Below the pieces are notes generated by a model, which was not told the DNA's origin, ran no database searches, and worked only from the letters and a program-made list of their open reading frames with translations. 40,328 nucleotides of DNA from Treponema sp. (GTDB lineage Bacteria; Spirochaetota; Spirochaetia; Treponematales; Breznakiellaceae): contig JAITLC010000106.1 in the NCBI GenBank assembly GCA_031278095.1, positions 1-40,328 of the forward strand, read 5' to 3'. Numbering within the stretch: the first letter of the stretch is position 1; each line of letters opens with the position of its first letter. The position numbers and the translations under genes were made by a program. Below are positions 9,498-18,367 of this stretch, one piece after another.

Positions 9498-10534
9498 AGG
9501 ATTACCTCATGGCTGCCCGGCCGTATCTCGCCAATGACGGCGGCTTTTTCCCCGGCGGTTTTCAGTACTGCAAGGGCCCTGTCCGCATCTTCCCCCGGAA
9601 GGAGTATGCACATGCCTATACCCATATTGAATACATTGAACATATCCCGTTCGGGAATGGAGCCGGCCTTTTGCAGAAACCTGAAAACAGGCGGCGTATC
9701 AACGGCATTTTTGTCGATGTGTATCGAAAAAATTTCAGGAACCGCCCTGGGAATATTTTCAAAAAAGCCGCCGCCTGTAATGTGGGCAATGGATCTTACA
9801 TTGACTTCTTTTAGCAGGGAAACTACCGCATTAACATATATCCTTGTGGGCCTCAACAATACTTCCCCTATGGGAGCTCCCAGTTCTCCGGAACAGGAAT
9901 CAAGAGCAATGCTGTTTTCTTTCAGGATCTTCCGTACCAGGGAAAAACCATTTGAATGAAGCCCCGACGAGGAAAGACCGATAACCACATCGCCTTCCCT
10001 TACACTGCCTCTGTCAAGGATCTTTTCTTCGTCGGCAATACCAACGGCAAAGCCCGCAAGATCGTATTCACCTTCCGCATAGAGGCCGGGCATCTCGGCG
10101 GTTTCCCCTCCGATAAGGGCGCAGCCTGCCTGTATGCAGCCTTCGGCAATACCCGATACTATCGCCGCTACTTTTTCAGGTTCGTTCTTCGGCAGTGCAA
10201 TGTAATCCAGAAAGAAGAGTGGTTTTGCGCCTGAACAGACAATATCGTTCACACTCATGGCGACACAATCAATGCCGGCAGTATCATGTTTGTCCATCGC
10301 AAAAGCTATCTTGAGCTTTGTGCCGACTCCGTCCGTGCCGGAAACCAGCACCGGTTTCTTCATACCGGAAAGATCCGGCCGGAACAGGCCGCCGAAACCG
10401 CCAAGTTCCCCGATAACGCCGGGAGTAAAGGTCTTTTTTACCTTTTCGGAAAAAAGTCTGACCCCTTCATAGCCCGCGGTAACATCGACTCCCGCATCCC
10501 TGTATGCGTCACTGAAACTTTTCACAGGGAACAC
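9494..10534 (-). CDS. purM: Phosphoribosylformylglycinamidine cyclo-ligase
   Basis: AIR synthetase, the fifth purine step, using ATP to close the imidazole ring. It has 346 residues. Family landmarks are SFSDAYRDAGVDVTAGYE at the N-terminus, VSGTDGVGTKLKIAFAM, ALIGGETAEMPGLY, the glycine-rich SSSGLHSNGFSLVR and the C-terminal HITGGGFFENIPRAVP. The start lies 13 bp inside the end of purF, and the stop overlaps purN by 4 bp. Confidence 0.96.
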   Translation of the reverse strand: MFPVKSFSDAYRDAGVDVTAGYEGVRLFSEKVKKTFTPGVIGELGGFGGLFRPDLSGMKKPVLVSGTDGVGTKLKIAFAMDKHDTAGIDCVAMSVNDIVCSGAKPLFFLDYIALPKNEPEKVAAIVSGIAEGCIQAGCALIGGETAEMPGLYAEGEYDLAGFAVGIADEEKILDRGSVREGDVVIGLSSSGLHSNGFSLVRKILKENSIALDSCSGELGAPIGEVLLRPTRIYVNAVVSLLKEVNVRSIAHITGGGFFENIPRAVPEIFSIHIDKNAVDTPPVFRFLQKAGSIPERDMFNVFNMGIGMCILLPGEDADRALAVLKTAGEKAAVIGEIRPGSHEVIL

Positions 10535-11994
10535 CCCCGGGAGACAGCCTCCGGCCCGGCGGCATGTTCCATCTCATCCGGGCGCCCGGTTCCGGCAGGC
10601 GGCGAGGGGTATTTACCGGTAAAGCACGCGGCGCAGAAACCGCCTACAGGACGGTCATTCAGCATGAACACAGAACCTGTACTGAGGTAACCCAATGAAT
10701 CCACGCCGATAATCCTTGCGGTTTCTTCAACAGTATTGTTGGCGGCCACAAGGTTTTCACGGGAACTGATATCCGTACCGTAGTAACAGGGATTGATAAA
10801 AGGCGGGGCGCTTACCCTCATGTGTACTTCCCTGGCTCCGGCATCCCGCAGGGTTTTTACGATTCTGGCGCTGGTGGTTCCGCGGACAATGGAATCGTCA
10901 ATAAGCACTACCCGTTTACCGGCTACTGTTGCCGCAATGGGGTTAAGTTTGATCCGTACAAGGTTTTCCCGGTTAAGCTGCCCCGGTTCGATAAAGGTTC
11001 TGCCTATGTATTTGTTCTTGATAAACCCAATGCCGTAGGGGATACCGGACTGCCGTGCATAACCCAGGGCGGCGTCAAGCCCCGAATCGGGAACGCCGAT
11101 AACCACATCCGCCTGCACCGGATGCTCCAGGGCAAGGAAGGCCCCTGCCCGCTGTCTGGCTGTATGAACGGAAACCCCGTCCAGGACCGAATCGGGCCTG
11201 GAAAAATAGATATACTCAAAGACACAATGACTTACCGTTTGTGTTCCGCAGTGGGTACGGATACTGTGGAGACCCTTATGATCCACCACCGCAATCTCTC
11301 CGGGTTCCACATCCCGCACAAACTCTGCGCCGATACCGTCAAGGGCGCAGCTTTCAGAGGCAAATATCCACGCGTTTGCCAGCTTCCCTATGCAGAGCGG
11401 CCTGAAACCAAAGGGATCGCGTACCGCCATAAGCTTACGGGGACTCATAATCAAAAGCGAATAGGCGCCGGCGATATGATCCATGGCGGCGCCGACCGCT
11501 TCTTCTATCGAAGGTTTTGAAAGACGCTCACGTGTTATAATGTATGCGATAACCTCAGTATCGCTGGTGGTCTGAAAAATCGAACCTGAAAGTTCAAGCA
11601 TGTTTCTCAGTTCCCCGTGATTGGTAAGATTCCCGTTGTGGGCCAGGGCCATAGAACCCTTGATATGATTCACCGTGAGCGGCTGTGCATTAAGCCTGAC
11701 ATTGGCGCCGGTGGTTCCGTAGCGTACATGGCCTATGGCTATCTGGCCATAGCCCAGATCATCCATGGTCTTTCGGTCAAAGACATCGCTTACCCTGCCG
11801 AGATCCTTGTAGACCGAAATTTCCCCTTCGTTATTTACGGCTATCCCGCAGCTTTCCTGTCCGCGGTGCTGCAGGGAATAGAGGCCGTGATATACACAAT
11901 CTGTAATTTTCCAGGGCGAAGCGTCTCCGTAGATACCGAAGATACCGCACTCCTCACGAGGCTTGTCTTCAAAAAGAATGGGGCTAGTCTCCAA
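10522..11994 (-). CDS. purF: Amidophosphoribosyltransferase, Fe-S type
   Basis: Commits PRPP to purine synthesis by making phosphoribosylamine from glutamine. I place the start at TTG 11994, which gives 490 residues: AGAGG lies 7 nt upstream, and the coded peptide begins (M)[14 protein letters not shown] before Cys16. That Cys is the glutaminase nucleophile of ECGIFG, so a 15-residue propeptide would be removed, as in Bacillus PurF. A longer frame to 12162 would run deep into purC and has no family similarity there. Cysteines in [24 protein letters not shown] and FCAACFTG match the ligands of the 4Fe-4S form. The PRPP site reads [14 protein letters not shown]. It overlaps purC by 11 bp and purM by 13 bp. 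Confidence 0.93.
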   Translation of the reverse strand: METSPILFEDKPREECGIFGIYGDASPWKITDCVYHGLYSLQHRGQESCGIAVNNEGEISVYKDLGRVSDVFDRKTMDDLGYGQIAIGHVRYGTTGANVRLNAQPLTVNHIKGSMALAHNGNLTNHGELRNMLELSGSIFQTTSDTEVIAYIITRERLSKPSIEEAVGAAMDHIAGAYSLLIMSPRKLMAVRDPFGFRPLCIGKLANAWIFASESCALDGIGAEFVRDVEPGEIAVVDHKGLHSIRTHCGTQTVSHCVFEYIYFSRPDSVLDGVSVHTARQRAGAFLALEHPVQADVVIGVPDSGLDAALGYARQSGIPYGIGFIKNKYIGRTFIEPGQLNRENLVRIKLNPIAATVAGKRVVLIDDSIVRGTTSARIVKTLRDAGAREVHMRVSAPPFINPCYYGTDISSRENLVAANNTVEETARIIGVDSLGYLSTGSVFMLNDRPVGGFCAACFTGKYPSPPAGTGRPDEMEHAAGPEAVSRGCSL

Positions 11995-12694
11995 GGAGAC
12001 GCCTCTGTACTTCGCCGTAAGCGTCTTCCACTCCCCCCATATCCCGGCGGAAACGGTCTTTGTCCAGCTTTTCTCCGGTACGGGTATCCCAGAAACGGCA
12101 GGTATCGGGGGAGATCTCGTCAGCCAGAACCAGATTCCCGGAGGGAAGCTTCCCGAACTCAAGCTTGAAGTCTATAAGACTGATATGAACACTCTCAAGG
12201 TATTCGCCAAGGATACTGTTAATCCTAAACGAATAGTCCGTAATCGCTTCCAAATCTTCCTTGCCGGCAAGGCCGAGCGCCCGGATATGATACTCGTTTA
12301 CCAGAGGATCGCCCAGTTCGTCATTTTTGTAACAGTATTCAAGAACGGTGGAGGCAAGCTTTTCACCTTCGTTCAGGCCGAGGCGTTTTGAAAGGGAACC
12401 CGCAACAATATTGCGGACTATAACTTCCAGGGGAACTATGCGCACTTTTTTTACCAGCGTATCAGTATCGGAGAGCGCGCGGACAAAATGGGTAGGAATA
12501 CCCTTTGACTCAAGAAGCCGCATCAGGTGGTTGGTGACACGGTTATTGATCTGCCCTTTTCCGCGGATGACGCCTTTCTTGACGCCGTTAAAGGCGGTGG
12601 CGTCATCCTTGTAGGAAACGATAAAAAGATCGGGATCTCCGGTACGGAATACCTTTTTCGCCTTCCCCTCATAAACCATCTCACCTTTTTCCAT
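11984..12694 (-). CDS. purC: SAICAR synthase
   Basis: Joins aspartate to CAIR with ATP, the step after PurE. ATG 12694 ([16 protein letters not shown]) gives 236 residues, the usual size, and has AGGGAG about 10 nt upstream; a longer start at 12721 would add nine residues inside purE. Landmarks are the glycine-containing ATP loop [36 protein letters not shown] and IDFKLEFG, then [14 protein letters not shown], which contains ligands for substrate and Mg2+. It overlaps purE by 14 bp and purF by 11 bp. Confidence 0.95.
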   Translation of the reverse strand: MEKGEMVYEGKAKKVFRTGDPDLFIVSYKDDATAFNGVKKGVIRGKGQINNRVTNHLMRLLESKGIPTHFVRALSDTDTLVKKVRIVPLEVIVRNIVAGSLSKRLGLNEGEKLASTVLEYCYKNDELGDPLVNEYHIRALGLAGKEDLEAITDYSFRINSILGEYLESVHISLIDFKLEFGKLPSGNLVLADEISPDTCRFWDTRTGEKLDKDRFRRDMGGVEDAYGEVQRRLLGD

Positions 12695-13184
12695 GCTGCT
12701 GAATCTCCCTGTCCTGTTCATTCACGGCAGCGGCCATCTCTTCACGCTTTTTATGAAGTTTTCCCGTAAGTTCAGGATCATCAAGTGACAGTATCTCCGC
12801 CGCCAGAATTGCCGCGTTTTCCGCACCGTCAATGGCTACGGTGGCAACGGGTATGCCGCCGGGCATCTGTACGGTTGACAGCAATGCGTCAAGGCCGTCC
12901 AGGGCGGAAGACTTTACCGGAATACCGATCACCGGGAGCGTGGTATGAGCCGCCAGAAAACCCGCCAGATGAGCGGCCTTCCCTGCCGCAGCAATGATAA
13001 CGCCGAAACCCGCTTCCCGGGCGGAAAGGGCAAAATCCCTCGCCTGGGCGGGCGCGCGGTGGGCGCTCATCACATGGGTTTCAAAGGAAACGCCGAAGGA
13101 AACAAGTGTCTCTTCCGCCTTCCTGAGCGCCGGATAATCACTGCCGCTTCCCATGATGATTGCCGCTTTCTTCAGTTTATGCAT
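12681..13184 (-). CDS. purE: PurE, N5-carboxyaminoimidazole ribonucleotide mutase (class I-like)
   Basis: First gene of the purine operon, 167 residues. The phosphate-binding opening [10 protein letters not shown], the catalytic-His motif MSAHRAP, and [17 protein letters not shown] followed by [14 protein letters not shown] resemble class I PurE, which rearranges N5-CAIR made by PurK. One difference from the commonest class I loop (AGxGGAAHL) is Lys in place of the second Gly. Class II enzymes, which use CO2 directly, have a different SNxLG-type loop. No purK lies in the window, so the partner must be elsewhere. No clear Shine-Dalgarno sequence precedes ATG 13184, and the predicted transcript leader is very short. 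Confidence 0.93.
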   Translation of the reverse strand: MHKLKKAAIIMGSGSDYPALRKAEETLVSFGVSFETHVMSAHRAPAQARDFALSAREAGFGVIIAAAGKAAHLAGFLAAHTTLPVIGIPVKSSALDGLDALLSTVQMPGGIPVATVAIDGAENAAILAAEILSLDDPELTGKLHKKREEMAAAVNEQDREIQQHGKR

Positions 13185-13195
13185 GTTAAAATACT

Positions 13196-13227
13196 AGCAT
13201 ATCTTGCATTTTCCGGTTAAGTAACCG
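13196..13227 (-). promoter_or_regulatory. Candidate purE promoter with overlapping palindrome
   Basis: Read on the minus strand, TTACTT, a 17-nt spacer and TATGCT lie just upstream of purE. The perfect inverted repeat CGGTTA-AG-TAACCG (13214-13227) covers the -35 box, a common arrangement for a repressor site. The predicted start would leave a leader of only a few bases. This rests on consensus matching alone. Confidence 0.3.
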
Positions 13228-13238
13228 ACGATTAAGGT

Positions 13239-13433
13239 ATGGATATTCAATCTTTTTCGGTCAATATGGCCCAGGCAAACGTTATGGAAGAGGCGGGCGC
13301 CGCGGTTCAGCACATGAGTCTGAGCAATGTGGAAGCCCAGGGAGAAGCGATAACGCAGCTCATCAATTCCGCCGCCCCCGCGCCTGAAAACCCCGATCCG
13401 GCGCTTGGGAACTACGTCAATATCTTAGGCTGA
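13239..13433 (+). CDS. YjfB-like putative motility protein
   Basis: Small acidic protein of 64 residues. It begins MDIQSFSVNMAQANVMEEAG, runs through an alpha-helical segment AAVQHMSLSNVEAQGEAITQLINSA and ends LGNYVNILG. This layout of MDI start, alternating helix and final LG..(V/I)(D/N)I matches the YjfB family of small proteins found in motile bacteria. The biochemical role of that family is not known. The protein is cytosolic, with no signal or membrane segment. The gene is divergent from purE, convergent with the M18 peptidase (7 bp apart) and stands alone. The ribosome site is weak (TAAGGT directly before ATG). Confidence 0.6.
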   Translation: MDIQSFSVNMAQANVMEEAGAAVQHMSLSNVEAQGEAITQLINSAAPAPENPDPALGNYVNILG

Positions 13434-13440
13434 CAGCCTC

Positions 13441-14871
13441 TTATGCGTCCCTGAGAAAGGCAAGGTAGCCCTTCCAGGTTGTGTAGAGGTCTATTTTGCT
13501 TATCACCTCAAAGGGTGAATGCATGGAGAGTACCGGTACACCGCAGTCAAGAACTTCGATGCCCAGCCGGGCCGCATGAAGAGCAATGGTGCCGCCTCCG
13601 CCTTTGTCAACTTTTCCCAGATCCCCAAACTGCCAGTTTATCTTGTTTTTCTTCATGATCCGCTGAATTCGGCGGCAAAATTCCGCATTAGCGTCACTTG
13701 CGCCGTATTTACCCCCTGAACCGGTATACTTGCAGAGCACGAGTCCCTTCCCCATAAACGAAGCGTTCTTCTTGTCGAACACGCTGCCGTAGGTAGGATC
13801 ATACGCGGCGTTCACGTCCGCGGAAAGCATGGCCGACTGTTCCAGACAGCGATGAAAATCCTCCGCAGGGCAGAGACGCTGAATAAAGCTTTCAAAGGCC
13901 GTGGACTGGGCTCCGGTATTCCCGTAGGAGCCTATCTCTTCCTTGTCCGAAAAATAGACAAACACCGTTTTCTCGGGGGGGGCTTTTTCACCGGCAAAGT
14001 TGAGAATCGCCCTGAAAGCCGGGTAGACGCAACAGCGGTCATCGTGGCCGTAGGCCCCTATCATGCTCCGGTCAAATCCCAAATCCCGTGCCTTGAAGGC
14101 GGGAACAAATTCGATCTCCGCAGCGGCAAAATCTTCTTCGGTGATGCCGTATTTTTCATTGAGCAGGGAGAGCATGCGGAGCTTTACCTTCTCCTTTACC
14201 TTTTCATCCTTGAAGGGCCTGGAACCTGCCAGTATATCAAGGTCTTCCCCTTCGATAAGTTCTATGCCTTTCTTCTGCATCTGCTCCCGCGCCAGATGAG
14301 GAAGCAGGTCGGTGATGGTAAACACAGGATCGTCCTCGTCTTCACCCAGCCGGATCTCCCGTTCCCTGCCGTCTCCGCCGATCAGGATTCCGTGCATGGC
14401 AAGGGGAATGGCTGTCCACTGGTATTTCTTGATGCCGCCGTAGTAGTGGGTATCCAGCAGGGCAAAGTCGCTGTCCTCGTAGAGGGGATTGGTCTTGAGG
14501 TCAAGCCGGGGTGAATCCAGATGAGCCCCCAGAATATTGCTTCCCTCCCGGAGCGCCTTTTTCCCGATGATCGCCGCAATGACGGATTTATTGCGAATAT
14601 TCCGGTATACCGCGGTTCCCGGCTTCAAGGCGCCTTTTTTTAGCTCATCAATGCTGACAAAGCCGTGTTTTTTGAGAGTCCTTATTATTTCGGCGGTACA
14701 TTCCCGTTCGGTCTTCCCCGTGTTGAGAAAATTCTTGTAGCCCAGTGCAAATTTTTCAATCTCCTTTTCTTCCTTTTCATCGATCTGCTCCCAGCAGTTC
14801 TTCAGATTAAAAAAAAGCGTATCCTGAAGTTTCTGTCCTTCCGTTTTTTTATTTTCTTTCTCGGCTGCCAT
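13441..14871 (-). CDS. M18 family aminopeptidase
   Basis: Dinuclear zinc aminopeptidase of 476 residues, cytosolic, removing N-terminal residues (often acidic) from peptides. Metal ligands are visible: His117 and Asp119 in GAHLDSPR, Asp in YGHDDRCC, the catalytic Glu pair in FSDKEEIGSYGNTGA, Asp in MLSADVNAAYDP and the last His in VLSMHSPFEV near the C-terminus. The N-terminal extension is lysine- and glutamate-rich. This is the longer bacterial M18 type. It is divergent from gltX, with 47 bp between the starts, and convergent with the YjfB-like gene. Confidence 0.93.
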   Translation of the reverse strand: MAAEKENKKTEGQKLQDTLFFNLKNCWEQIDEKEEKEIEKFALGYKNFLNTGKTERECTAEIIRTLKKHGFVSIDELKKGALKPGTAVYRNIRNKSVIAAIIGKKALREGSNILGAHLDSPRLDLKTNPLYEDSDFALLDTHYYGGIKKYQWTAIPLAMHGILIGGDGREREIRLGEDEDDPVFTITDLLPHLAREQMQKKGIELIEGEDLDILAGSRPFKDEKVKEKVKLRMLSLLNEKYGITEEDFAAAEIEFVPAFKARDLGFDRSMIGAYGHDDRCCVYPAFRAILNFAGEKAPPEKTVFVYFSDKEEIGSYGNTGAQSTAFESFIQRLCPAEDFHRCLEQSAMLSADVNAAYDPTYGSVFDKKNASFMGKGLVLCKYTGSGGKYGASDANAEFCRRIQRIMKKNKINWQFGDLGKVDKGGGGTIALHAARLGIEVLDCGVPVLSMHSPFEVISKIDLYTTWKGYLAFLRDA

Positions 14872-14918
14872 AGTGATGCTCCTTGTTCCGTATGTCTTTT
14901 CAGGATATAGTATTTTTT

Positions 14919-16475
14919 ATGAATGTTCGAGTACGTTATGCACCCTCCCCTACAGGGTTACAGCACATCGGCGGGATACGAACCGCCCTCTTCAACTGTC
15001 TTTTTGCCCGGTCTGCGGGGGGGAAATTTATCCTTCGTCTTGAAGACACCGACCGCGGCCGTTTCGATCAGAGCTATGTGCAGAATCTCTACGATACTTT
15101 TGAATGGCTCGGCCTGAACTGGGACGAAGGGCCCAGGGCCGGTAAGTTTGAAAATTCAATCGAACAGGAAACGGAGTTTTCTGCGGGATCGCACGGCCCC
15201 TATATACAGTCTGAACGTACCGGACTCTACAGGAAATACGCGGCAGAACTCCTGGCAAAGGGAAGGGCTTATTACTGTTTCTGCACTTCCGAAAGGCTTG
15301 AAAAAGTGAGGATGGAAAGGGAGGCGGCGCATTCGAGCGAGACAGGCTATGACCGCTGCTGCCGTTCAATCCCGGCCGGGGAAGCTGCCGCGCGGGCCGC
15401 TGCGGGGGAACCCTGTACCGTAAGGCTTAAGATACCGCTTGAAAACGATGCGGCAGGAAGTGACGCTTCCCTGCTTCCAACGGTAACCCGTTTTCGGGAC
15501 TTTCTGCTGGGAGATATCGAATGGAAAAATTCCGGCGTCAATCCCGATCCTGTTTTGCTGAAATCAGACGGCTTTCCCACCTACCATCTTGCCAATGTGG
15601 TGGACGATCACCTTATGGAGATTAGTCATGTGCTGCGGGCCCAGGAGTGGCTCTCTTCCACGCCCCTGCATGTGATCATGTACCGCTGCTTCGGCTGGGA
15701 ACACCCTGAATTCTGCCACCTCCCCATGGTGATGGGAGAAGACGGAAAGAAACTCTCAAAACGCCACGGCGCTACAAGCGTGGACGAATTCCGCCGTCAG
15801 GGCTGCCTTCCGGAGGCCCTTGTCAACTATGTGGCTCTCCTGGGAGCCTCCTATGAAGAGGGGAAGGACATCTACACTCCGGAAGAACTGGCTGCAAACT
15901 TTAAGCTGGAAAAACTCAACAAGGCTCCTGCGATCTTTGATTACAAAAAACTTGAATGGTACAACGGGCAGTATATCCGTATGAAGGATGACAGTGTCCT
16001 TGCGGAGATGAGTCTCCCCTGGGCTGTCGAACAGGGTCTCTTTGGAGAGACGGGTAAGGCTCCTTCTGAAGAACAGCAGAAACTTTACGCGGCTTCCATG
16101 TTCCTGGTAAAGGAACGTGCAGTGTTTCTGCGGGATATACCGGAAAAACTCATCTACCTCTTTTCGGAGCCTCAGGTTCCTGCGGTGGAGGAATTTATTC
16201 CGAAAAAGGGAGATCCGGCCCAGGCAGTAAGACTCCTCAAAATGGGAAGGGAATCGGCAGAAGCCATGGCCCGGGCGTCAAGTGATGTCCAGGCGGAAGA
16301 AATGGTTAAAGTCTCTGCGGAAAAAAACACGGTAAAGCTTGGGGATCTTCTCATGCCCCTGCGGGTAGCGGTTACCGGGGCCAGGGTCAGCCCTCCCCTC
16401 TTCGGTTCCATGCGGCTCCTTGGTCCGGAAAAAACCCTCGCCCGGATCGATAGGGCTCTTGCCGCTCTTGAATAA
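14919..16475 (+). CDS. gltX: Glutamate-tRNA ligase
   Basis: Charges tRNA-Glu. ATG 14919 gives 518 residues starting MNVRVRYAPSPTGLQHIGG, the canonical class I opening with the HIGH-type motif HIGG. An upstream ATG at 14883 would add twelve residues unlike the family. The KMSKS equivalent is KLSKRHGATS. Other landmarks are ALFNCLFARSAGGKFILRLEDTD, FPTYHLANVVDDHLMEISHVLRAQEWLSS and the helical anticodon-binding C-terminus. A terminator and an R2 repeat follow the gene. Confidence 0.95.
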   Translation: MNVRVRYAPSPTGLQHIGGIRTALFNCLFARSAGGKFILRLEDTDRGRFDQSYVQNLYDTFEWLGLNWDEGPRAGKFENSIEQETEFSAGSHGPYIQSERTGLYRKYAAELLAKGRAYYCFCTSERLEKVRMEREAAHSSETGYDRCCRSIPAGEAAARAAAGEPCTVRLKIPLENDAAGSDASLLPTVTRFRDFLLGDIEWKNSGVNPDPVLLKSDGFPTYHLANVVDDHLMEISHVLRAQEWLSSTPLHVIMYRCFGWEHPEFCHLPMVMGEDGKKLSKRHGATSVDEFRRQGCLPEALVNYVALLGASYEEGKDIYTPEELAANFKLEKLNKAPAIFDYKKLEWYNGQYIRMKDDSVLAEMSLPWAVEQGLFGETGKAPSEEQQKLYAASMFLVKERAVFLRDIPEKLIYLFSEPQVPAVEEFIPKKGDPAQAVRLLKMGRESAEAMARASSDVQAEEMVKVSAEKNTVKLGDLLMPLRVAVTGARVSPPLFGSMRLLGPEKTLARIDRALAALE

Positions 16476-16490
16476 CAGGACAAATTAACC

Positions 16491-16520
16491 GCAAAGGCGA
16501 ATCCCCTTCTTTGCCTTTTT
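16491..16520 (+). terminator. gltX terminator
   Basis: GCAAAGGCGAA pairs with TTCTTTGC through a two-base bulge, and the stem is followed by CTTTTT. It lies 16 bp after the gltX stop, in the right orientation for a rho-independent terminator. Confidence 0.6.
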
Positions 16521-16543
16521 CTCCTTCCCGGTTAAAAAGTATT

Positions 16544-16699
16544 AGGGAAACGCCGATTAAATGACGCCAATCAGCGTTTCCCTATGTATTTGCTCATTTC
16601 ATTGCGCACATACCGCATTAAAGCAGCACTGATTCATTCTCGATTGAATAAATCGGTGCTTCCTTAAAGGAAGTTGAGGCGTTTGGAAACTTCGGTTTT
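16544..16699. repeat. R2 repeat, copy 1
   Basis: About 155 bp of non-coding DNA, closely matched at 31047-31193. It has two hairpins in series. The first has 15-bp arms AGGGAAACGCCGATT and AATCAGCGTTTCCCT (16544-16558 and 16569-16583). The second is built on AGCACTGATTCATTC and GAATAAATCGGTGCT. The unpaired middle ATGTATTTGCTCAT and GCGCACATACCGCATTAAAGC is conserved between copies. It fills the gap between gltX and the convergent exported-protein gene. Confidence 0.75.
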
Positions 16700-16709
16700 T
16701 GGAAGAACC

Positions 16710-17510
16710 TCATTTTGTTTTTTTATTAATAGGTACTCCCACTACCAGGCCCATGGAGACGGTACGCTCATGGTCAAAAATGTCCAGCAAGGCAAGATCG
16801 AAAACCAGTTTGAATTTGCTCAAAGCCGGGATTGCGCCTAAGTCAAGACGGAGTCCCGTGTTGAGACAGCCCCGGTACCAGGCGTCATCCCCCAGAGCCT
16901 GTACGCTGTAGGAAAAATTGGAAAAATCAATGATCCAATGTACGATCCGGCCAAAAACACTGGGAAACAGCGCCAGATCGAAGCCCATGCCAAAATCCAG
17001 ATTATCCTTGTTTCCCTCATGGATCGTGTAACCGATCGCAAGGCTTGTAGCCGCAGGCCAGGTAAAGAATTCCCCGCTGTAGGTTGCCACTGTATAGATC
17101 TGCCCCGCACTGCTGAATTGCTCCCGGTGGTTCAGGAGTTGCAGATTCCCGCCGACGGAGATTGCAGTACGCTTGGTAGGCAGTCTGACCTTTGCCCCAA
17201 TGATGCCGTCGATATTGTTTGTGTCGTCTTCCCGGGGCTGAATATCCAGAGCGCCGCTTAGTTCCACCCAGTTAAAGAGGCTTAAACCTATTTTGGCAAT
17301 ACCGTTATTGGAAAAGAAGTTATAAGACCCTCCGGCATCGATGCCCACTTTGTTCTTCCCTTCCCAGCCGAGGTTTCCCGACGGTACCGTATAGAGTCCT
17401 GTTGTGCCGTTAAGGCTCATGGACAGGGCGCTGCTTTCCTTTTCCTGTGCAGGAAGATTCCCTATAAACAGAATCAGAAACAAAAACAGAAAGCCCGATA
17501 ATTTTTTCAT
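16710..17510 (-). CDS. Exported beta-barrel-like protein of unknown function
   Basis: Of 266 residues, the first 21 or so (MKKLSGFLFLFLILFIGNLPAQ) are a clear signal peptide with an AQ-type cleavage site. The mature part alternates polar and apolar residues with many Gly, Asn and aromatic positions: GTTGLYTVPSGNLGWEG, VGIDAGGSYNFF, VELSGALDIQP, AISVGGNLQLLNH. This pattern suggests an outer-membrane beta-barrel or periplasmic beta-protein. The N-terminal GTTGLYTVPSG recalls the start of YjbH-type outer-membrane proteins. No enzymatic motif is visible. It overlaps the sirtuin gene by 4 bp (ATGA). R2 copy 1 ends 10 bp from its stop. The precise role is unknown. Confidence 0.8.
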   Translation of the reverse strand: MKKLSGFLFLFLILFIGNLPAQEKESSALSMSLNGTTGLYTVPSGNLGWEGKNKVGIDAGGSYNFFSNNGIAKIGLSLFNWVELSGALDIQPREDDTNNIDGIIGAKVRLPTKRTAISVGGNLQLLNHREQFSSAGQIYTVATYSGEFFTWPAATSLAIGYTIHEGNKDNLDFGMGFDLALFPSVFGRIVHWIIDFSNFSYSVQALGDDAWYRGCLNTGLRLDLGAIPALSKFKLVFDLALLDIFDHERTVSMGLVVGVPINKKTK

Positions 17511-18268
17511 GTATTTTCCCCCTCGGCGGCAAGAAACTGTTTTATACCTTCAAAAACTTCTCCCAGATCATCAAAATGCATGGCAGCCTGACCATCCAGG
17601 GGTGTAGGCATATTGTTAACAATAACAATGCTGCCCCCCCTCCGTATCGTGTAGAGGGGAAGACCTGCGGCCGGCTGTACCGTAAGGCTTGTACCCAGAA
17701 CCAGCATAAGATCCGCATTCTGGGCCTCCGCCGCGGCTTCCGTAAGCGCATCCATAGGGAGGTTTTCACCGAAGAAGGTTATGGCAGGTTTCAGCACCCT
17801 GTTACACCTGGGGCAGCGGGGAAGTTCCCCTTTTTTTACAATGGCGGCAGCCTCCTCAAAGGGCATACGGATACCGGTGCAGCGGAGGCAGTAGTGCAGC
17901 CTGGGTGAGCCGTGAACCTCAATAACATGGCTGCCTCCTCCCTTTTGATGAAGCAGATCTATGTTCTGTGTGATGACGGCTTTAACAAAACCCCTCTTTT
18001 CAAGTTCCCCGAGTACGGTATGAACAACGGAAGCTTCCTTTGCATCAAGGTTGTAGATAAATTCTCCGCTCATTCTGTAATAAAACGACGGGTCTTGCAT
18101 GAAGTAATCAAGGTCAAAAATCTTTTCCGCATCCATATCATTGTAGAGTCCGTTCCTTCCCCGAAAATCCCGAATACCGGAAAGTGTTGAGACTCCGGCT
18201 CCGGTCAAGGCAACACAGTGACGGGCATTTACAATACGTTCAAAGAGTGATTCAATTTCTTTCTGCAA
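17507..18268 (-). CDS. Sirtuin, NAD-dependent protein deacylase
   Basis: Sir2-family enzyme of 253 residues that removes acyl groups from lysine side chains using NAD+. NAD-binding motifs are GAGVSTLSGIRDFRG (23-37), TQNIDLLHQKGG (100-111) and GTSLTVQPA (192-200). The catalytic His is in VHGS (His119). Four zinc Cys are present as CLRC (127-130) and CPRC (152-155). The Tyr/Arg pair that marks SIRT5-type desuccinylases is not evident, so general deacetylase activity is the better guess. The gene starts with TTG and overlaps the exported protein gene by 4 bp. Confidence 0.92.
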   Translation of the reverse strand: MQKEIESLFERIVNARHCVALTGAGVSTLSGIRDFRGRNGLYNDMDAEKIFDLDYFMQDPSFYYRMSGEFIYNLDAKEASVVHTVLGELEKRGFVKAVITQNIDLLHQKGGGSHVIEVHGSPRLHYCLRCTGIRMPFEEAAAIVKKGELPRCPRCNRVLKPAITFFGENLPMDALTEAAAEAQNADLMLVLGTSLTVQPAAGLPLYTIRRGGSIVIVNNMPTPLDGQAAMHFDDLGEVFEGIKQFLAAEGENT

Positions 18269-18332
18269 ATCTTTTAAAAGGCTCCTCTTATATCATCGAC
18301 ATGGAAGGCTCCGGGATTTAGCCGGAACATTC

Positions 18333-18366
18333 GAGGCTGTTCCGGAACTTAAATTTTTGAAACAGG
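18333..18366. repeat. Degenerate R1 palindrome
   Basis: CTGTTCC...TTTTTGAAACAG forms an imperfect inverted repeat in the gap between the MOSC gene and the sirtuin gene. It shares the CTGTTCC / GAAACAG ends of R1. It may terminate transcripts from the sirtuin side or the MOSC gene. Confidence 0.45.
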
Positions 18367-18367
18367 A

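Noticed and set aside
11995-12162. N-terminal extension of purF
   Set aside because: It overlaps purC coding sequence and has no similarity to PurF, which needs its Cys close to the N-terminus.
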